This document shows positions 59,438-64,000 of a DNA stretch of 64,000 bases, piece by piece; position 1 is the stretch's first letter, and the number at the start of each line of letters is the position of its first letter. The translations under genes and the position numbers were made by a program. The notes beneath the pieces are model-generated. The model worked only from the letters and a program-made list of their open reading frames with translations. It was not told the origin of the DNA and did not search any database. The DNA comes from Desulfobacteraceae bacterium (GTDB lineage Bacteria; Desulfobacterota; Desulfobacteria; Desulfobacterales; UBA5852), in contig JABZFP010000030.1 in NCBI GenBank assembly GCA_014237395.1, positions 62,001-126,000 on the forward strand, written 5' to 3'.

Positions 59438-61545
59438 ACGCCTCTCCGGTGTCCAACCGTCCAGGGAAAGGTCCCCTTCCGTTGACGCGAATTTGCCGCT
59501 TCACCATAGCGACGATTTTTTTGTTGAGTCTATTGCTGCCGTCCATTTTGCTGGCCGCCGATCCGGCCGCGAAACCGACAGCGTCGTCGGCCATCGGCAT
59601 CGCCGATTCCATGGGTGATGCCATGCTCCAGCAGGCCACCGAGGTCCGGGAGGATCTCACCGAGCAGGCCCGCTCACTTTTCGAGCGCGAGCCCTTGGGG
59701 TGGGATTTGGGCACCCTGAATGCCATCTATCACTGGGCGCTCGATCTGCCGGAGCATATCCCAAACTTGATCAACCTGGTGATCCAACACAGCCGGCTCC
59801 TGGGGGTCGCAGGCTCCCTGGTCATGCTGGTTTTCCTCGTGGCTGTTCTCTACAGTCTGATCGGTCAGCGCCGCGTGCTGCGGCGTATCGAACGGGCGGT
59901 GGAACCCTACCGGGATAAGATTTCGGATAAGATTTATCCTTTCTTTCTCTCAGGGTTGCGGATTGTGGTGGCCGCCGTGATTCCCCTGGTCCTGCTGGCG
60001 GGCTACAGCCTGGTCAACGCTTTTATCACGTACGATGCGGCCTGGTTTGTCATTGCAGGGCGTTTGATCATTCTGTGGGCCCTGGGAGCTTTGGTGCTCA
60101 ACCTGCTGCGCGAATCCCTGACGCGGGATCTGTTTGAGGTCACCACGAAATACGGCCGCGCGATCTACCGGCTGGTGCGGCTGGTGCTGTTTTACTCCCT
60201 GGCGGGCATCGCCATTTTCTGGTCGGCCAAGGCGCTCCGGCTGCCTGCCGATGTGTTGGCGTTCGCCCGGTTTGTGATTGCGTTGTCGATCGTTTTTCTC
60301 CTCTTCCTGCTGCACCTCAAGAAGAAGGCCCTGCTTTCTTTTATGCCCGATTTTCCCTATCCCGTCTATCAGGCGTTTCAGCGCTTTCTGCAACGCTACT
60401 ATTACATCATCATCGGGGTGGTCCTGTCGGCGGCCCTGCTCTGGTGTTTCGGCTATGTCAATGTCGGCCGTATGGTTATCGTTAAAGTCTGGACTTCCGG
60501 TGCGGCCTTCGTTTTGATCATGCTGGCCTATCATGGGGCCCGGACGGCGCTGCTGCGCCGCACGCGCCACCTGCAGCGGCATGACGAGGCCGCCCAAACC
60601 GTGCAGCGTTCCTTGAGCAGTTTGTTGCTTTACGCCACGGTTATCGCCACGGTGTCGGTGGTGCTCAATCTGCTGGGGCTGCTGGGGATCTTGCGGCAGG
60701 TCATGTCGATCCCGGTGCTGGTTCTGGGAGGCGCCACCATCACCTTCTGGACCATTGTCAGCGTGGTCGTCATCCTGATGGCGTTCTTTTATGCCTCCCG
60801 GCTGCTCAGGGCCTACCTGGACTACCGGGTCTATCCGCACCTGGGCATCGACCAGGGCCTGGGGTATATCCTCAATACCCTGCTGAACTATGTCTTTTTG
60901 GGGATCGGGTTGCTGATTTCACTGCGGATCGTGGGGCTCGATCTGCGCCTCCTGATGGTGTTCGCGGGTGCTGTCGGTATCGGGGTGGGACTTGGCCTGC
61001 AGAGTCTGGCCGCCAATGTCATCAGCGGTTTCATCATCATCTTCGGCGGCAAGGTGCGCAAAGGCGACTGGATCGAAGTCGGTGGTACCTTGGGCGAAGT
61101 GACGGATGTTTATCTGGGCACCGCTAAAATCCGCACACGGGACAACATCGAATACCTGATGCCCAATGCCGACCTGGTGACCAATACCATTATCAATTAT
61201 TCGCTTTCGTCAGTGTTCATCCGCATGGATCTGGCGGTAGGGGTGAGTTATAACGCCGATCCCCGCGAGGTGGAGAAAATTTTGGTGGACGTGGCGGCCA
61301 GCGAACCGCTGGTGTCTGATTTCCGTACGCCTTCGGTACGTTTCGTGGGGTACGGTGACAACAGCATCAATTTTGAGTTGCTCTTCTGGATTGATGTCCG
61401 CCAGACCGCGCGACGCCTGGTGCGCAGCAATCTCTACTTTGCGGCGTTCGAGGCGCTCAAAGCCGCCGGTATCGAAATCCCCTTTCCCCAGCGGGATCTG
61501 CACATCCGCAGCGGGTTGCCTCTGCCGCAACCGGCAAACGAATAA
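59434..61545 (+). CDS. MscS-family mechanosensitive channel
   Basis: MVFAGAVGIGVGLGLQSLAANVISGFIIIFGGKVRKGDWIEVGGTLGEVTDVYLGTAKIRTRDNIEYLMPNADLV. Confidence 0.93.
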   Translation: MNASPVSNRPGKGPLPLTRICRFTIATIFLLSLLLPSILLAADPAAKPTASSAIGIADSMGDAMLQQATEVREDLTEQARSLFEREPLGWDLGTLNAIYHWALDLPEHIPNLINLVIQHSRLLGVAGSLVMLVFLVAVLYSLIGQRRVLRRIERAVEPYRDKISDKIYPFFLSGLRIVVAAVIPLVLLAGYSLVNAFITYDAAWFVIAGRLIILWALGALVLNLLRESLTRDLFEVTTKYGRAIYRLVRLVLFYSLAGIAIFWSAKALRLPADVLAFARFVIALSIVFLLFLLHLKKKALLSFMPDFPYPVYQAFQRFLQRYYYIIIGVVLSAALLWCFGYVNVGRMVIVKVWTSGAAFVLIMLAYHGARTALLRRTRHLQRHDEAAQTVQRSLSSLLLYATVIATVSVVLNLLGLLGILRQVMSIPVLVLGGATITFWTIVSVVVILMAFFYASRLLRAYLDYRVYPHLGIDQGLGYILNTLLNYVFLGIGLLISLRIVGLDLRLLMVFAGAVGIGVGLGLQSLAANVISGFIIIFGGKVRKGDWIEVGGTLGEVTDVYLGTAKIRTRDNIEYLMPNADLVTNTIINYSLSSVFIRMDLAVGVSYNADPREVEKILVDVAASEPLVSDFRTPSVRFVGYGDNSINFELLFWIDVRQTARRLVRSNLYFAAFEALKAAGIEIPFPQRDLHIRSGLPLPQPANE

Positions 61546-61660
61546 CGTGGATCGCAATACCATCCAATTTGATTTGGATCATGCCAAGCAATTTCAAATT
61601 TTGACGGGCTCGTTTTTCTTACGATTATCGCGATCTACCCGTACTTCTTGCAAACGGTCG

Positions 61661-61702
61661 ATACTGGCACGCTAATCATAAATTTGGCGTGCCAGTATTT
61701 TC
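61661..61702 (+). terminator. Rho-independent terminator-like hairpin after the mscS-like gene
   Basis: ATACTGGCACGC ... GCGTGCCAGTAT followed by TTTTC, 12-bp perfect stem. Confidence 0.75.
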
Positions 61703-61893
61703 GTGGGACAGCCTGTGACGACCCGGACCATTGGTCCAATCGCATTTTCTTGTCGAAAAACAATGTCATCTGAAGCTGATGCTTCCGTGCTGATCGATTG
61801 GGGCGACGGTCGCTGAAGCGGGTTGGCTTGACAACCCAATATCAGAGGTTTATTATCCCAACAATTCGATAAATGGCGAAATGTGAGGTATGT

Positions 61894-62250
61894 ATGTTTG
61901 GATTCATGAATATCACCAAGGCCCTGGCCGACGAGAATCGAGTGCGCATCCTGATGGCGCTGAACGGAAGGAACGAGCTGTGCGTCTGCCAGTTGATCGA
62001 CATGCTGCAATTGGCGCCATCCACGGTGTCAAAGCATCTTTTCATCCTGCGCAACGCTCGTTTGATAATGGGCCGAAAGGAAGGGCGCTGGATGTACTAC
62101 CGACTCAACACCGAGGATGGGCCCCAAGTGGTCAGGGAAGCCATTGACTGGGTTGTACGAGCGGTGGTGGATGCCCCGGTCATTCATGAAGATATGGAAC
62201 GGTTGAGCGATTTTCTGGCGGAATCCCCCAGGCTAAAATGCGGCGCTTAG
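61894..62250 (+). CDS. arsR: ArsR family metalloregulator
   Basis: [56 protein letters not shown] metal-site motif. Confidence 0.92.
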   Translation: MFGFMNITKALADENRVRILMALNGRNELCVCQLIDMLQLAPSTVSKHLFILRNARLIMGRKEGRWMYYRLNTEDGPQVVREAIDWVVRAVVDAPVIHEDMERLSDFLAESPRLKCGA

Positions 62251-62260
62251 GAGAATACAA

Positions 62261-63382
62261 ATGTCGGAAACTACGAAACAACTCTCTTTTTTAGACCGAT
62301 TCCTCACGCTGTGGATCTTCTTGGCCATGTTTGTCGGTGTAATGAGCGGCTATCTTTTTCCCGGCATACGCGATGCCATCAACTGGTTCCAGGTGGGCAC
62401 CACCAACATCCCCATTGCCGTGGGGCTGATTCTCATGATGTATCCGCCCTTGGCCAAGGTGCGCTACGAGGAACTGCCCCGGGTGTTTCGCAACGGTAAG
62501 GTTCTGGCGCTGTCCCTGGTGCAGAACTGGATCATCGGCCCGATCCTGATGTTTCTGCTGGCCATCGCTTTCTTGTCCGGCCACCAAGAGTACATGGTGG
62601 GCCTTATCCTGATCGGTCTGGCCCGCTGTATCGCCATGGTCATCGTCTGGAACGACCTGGCCAAGGGCGATCGCGAATACTGCGCCGGACTGGTGGCTTT
62701 CAACTCCATCTTCCAGGTGCTCTTCTTTTCATTTTACGCTTACATCTTCATCACCCTGGTACCCCAGTGGCTGGGAATGCAGGGCATGGTGGTGAACATC
62801 TCCATCGGCCAGATCGCCGAAAGTGTCTTCATCTACCTGGGCATCCCTTTCATCGGCGGGATGGTGTCGCGGTTTTTGGGCCTTAAGCTCAAAGGCCGCG
62901 ACTGGTACGAAAACACCTTCATTCCCCGTATCAGCCCGATTACCCTAATCGCCCTGCTGTTTACGATTCTGGTGATGTTCTCTCTCAAGGGCGACTACAT
63001 CGTCCAGTTGCCTTTGGACGTCGTTCGCATCGCCATCCCTCTGGGAATCTATTTCGTGGTCATGTTCCTGGTGTCGTTTTTTCTGTCGATGAAAGCAGGG
63101 GCCACCTATGAGCAATCGGCCACGTTGAGCTTCACGGCGGCTTCCAACAATTTTGAGTTGGCCATCGCCGTGGCCGTGGCGGTCTTCGGCATCGATTCGG
63201 GCCAGGCTTTTGCGGCCGTGATCGGCCCGCTGGTGGAAGTGCCGGTCCTGATCGCCCTGGTAAACGTGGCCTTCTGGTTCAAGCGCCGGTATTTCCCTCA
63301 CGAGATAAAGACCGTTACCGGCGTCTGCCACGTGCATCATCGGCCGCAGGGGCATGAAGCCTGTGCTGACAAAGAATTCTGA
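62261..63382 (+). CDS. acr3: ACR3 family arsenite efflux transporter
   Basis: [20 protein letters not shown]...[35 protein letters not shown]...[20 protein letters not shown]. Confidence 0.95.
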   Translation: MSETTKQLSFLDRFLTLWIFLAMFVGVMSGYLFPGIRDAINWFQVGTTNIPIAVGLILMMYPPLAKVRYEELPRVFRNGKVLALSLVQNWIIGPILMFLLAIAFLSGHQEYMVGLILIGLARCIAMVIVWNDLAKGDREYCAGLVAFNSIFQVLFFSFYAYIFITLVPQWLGMQGMVVNISIGQIAESVFIYLGIPFIGGMVSRFLGLKLKGRDWYENTFIPRISPITLIALLFTILVMFSLKGDYIVQLPLDVVRIAIPLGIYFVVMFLVSFFLSMKAGATYEQSATLSFTAASNNFELAIAVAVAVFGIDSGQAFAAVIGPLVEVPVLIALVNVAFWFKRRYFPHEIKTVTGVCHVHHRPQGHEACADKEF

Positions 63383-63566
63383 TCATCATTTTCGAGGCGG
63401 CAACCATCTGCGCCAAGGGTGACTATCGCCTCTACCACCAGGCCTTATCGGACCATGTCCTGCCCCGGATCGAGCTGGAGGGACTCGATATGAAAGCCGT
63501 CCTCAAGGCGTGCGAAACGGATTTGGTCCTTCTGAAAAACAATCTATCCCTTTAATGAGGTGCATC

Positions 63567-64000
63567 ATGAAAGAAGAATCCGTTGACATCATCCGTCAAA
63601 TCGTAAGAGACCGCTATGCCCAAGCCGCAGGAGGATCGGGATGCGGCTGCTCATCCGAACCGGCATCGCCGTGCTGCGGCTCCGGGTCGACCGCCGCTTT
63701 GGACCTGAACCAGCTGATGGGCTACACCCCGGAAGAACTGGACAGTGTGATCGAGGGGGCCAACCTGGGGCTGGGGTGCGGCAACCCCACCGCCATCGGC
63801 TCTCTCAAGCCGGGGGAGGTTGTGCTGGACCTGGGCAGCGGCGGCGGGTTCGACTGCTTTCTGGCGGCCAAAAAAGTCGGTGACCAGGGCCGGGTAATCG
63901 GGGTTGACATGACGCCTGACATGCTCAGCAAGGCCAGAGAAAATGCGGCTCGCATGGAAGCCGGCAATGTCGAATTCCGTTTGGGTGAAATTGAACATTT
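63567..64000 (+). CDS. arsM: Arsenite methyltransferase, truncated by window end
   Basis: MKEESVDIIRQIVRDRYAQAAGGSGCGCSSEPASPCCGSG...GYTPEELDSVIEGANLGLGCGNPTAIGSLKPGEVVLDLGSGGGFDCFLAAKKVG; open to window end so absent from ORF track. Confidence 0.9.
   Translation, partial: MKEESVDIIRQIVRDRYAQAAGGSGCGCSSEPASPCCGSGSTAALDLNQLMGYTPEELDSVIEGANLGLGCGNPTAIGSLKPGEVVLDLGSGGGFDCFLAAKKVGDQGRVIGVDMTPDMLSKARENAARMEAGNVEFRLGEIEH

Overview
High-GC bacterial chromosome segment; gene content and repeat types look Desulfobacterota (sulfate-reducer-like), though taxonomy is inferred. About 50 CDSs are supported. The 5' part has a two-component system, a GntR-trpBA-livKHMGF-type operon whose gene gaps are filled with long palindromic repeats, a NodIJ-like ABC exporter, an unusual pterin-synthase/RibD-like/MDR/glycosyltransferase/CDP-alcohol-transferase/sulfatase cluster (20.0-28.4 kb), and a sulfate/phosphate-ester locus (28.6-39.4 kb). 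The 3' part has a selenium locus (yedE, tusA-like, DUF3343-like, a YjeF-C-like kinase, selD with an in-frame UGA, yedF), a leader with attenuator architecture before DUF3842/CooT-like genes, a tRNA(UCA)-selB-cysS operon, an MscS channel and an arsR-acr3-arsM locus cut by the window end. The most exciting signal is 52.67-56.23 kb. An opal-reading, tRNA-Sec-like gene has a U73 discriminator (a Cys identity element, not the usual G73 of bacterial tRNA-Sec). Its acceptor/T branch is 12 bp, 8/4, with a bulged A. It is followed after 19 nt by selB, which overlaps a complete cysteinyl-tRNA synthetase gene. This looks like a 'recoding UGA with cysteine' system with a dedicated CysRS rather than, or in addition to, ordinary selenocysteine insertion. 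The UGA in selD at 42959 is a possible local client codon.
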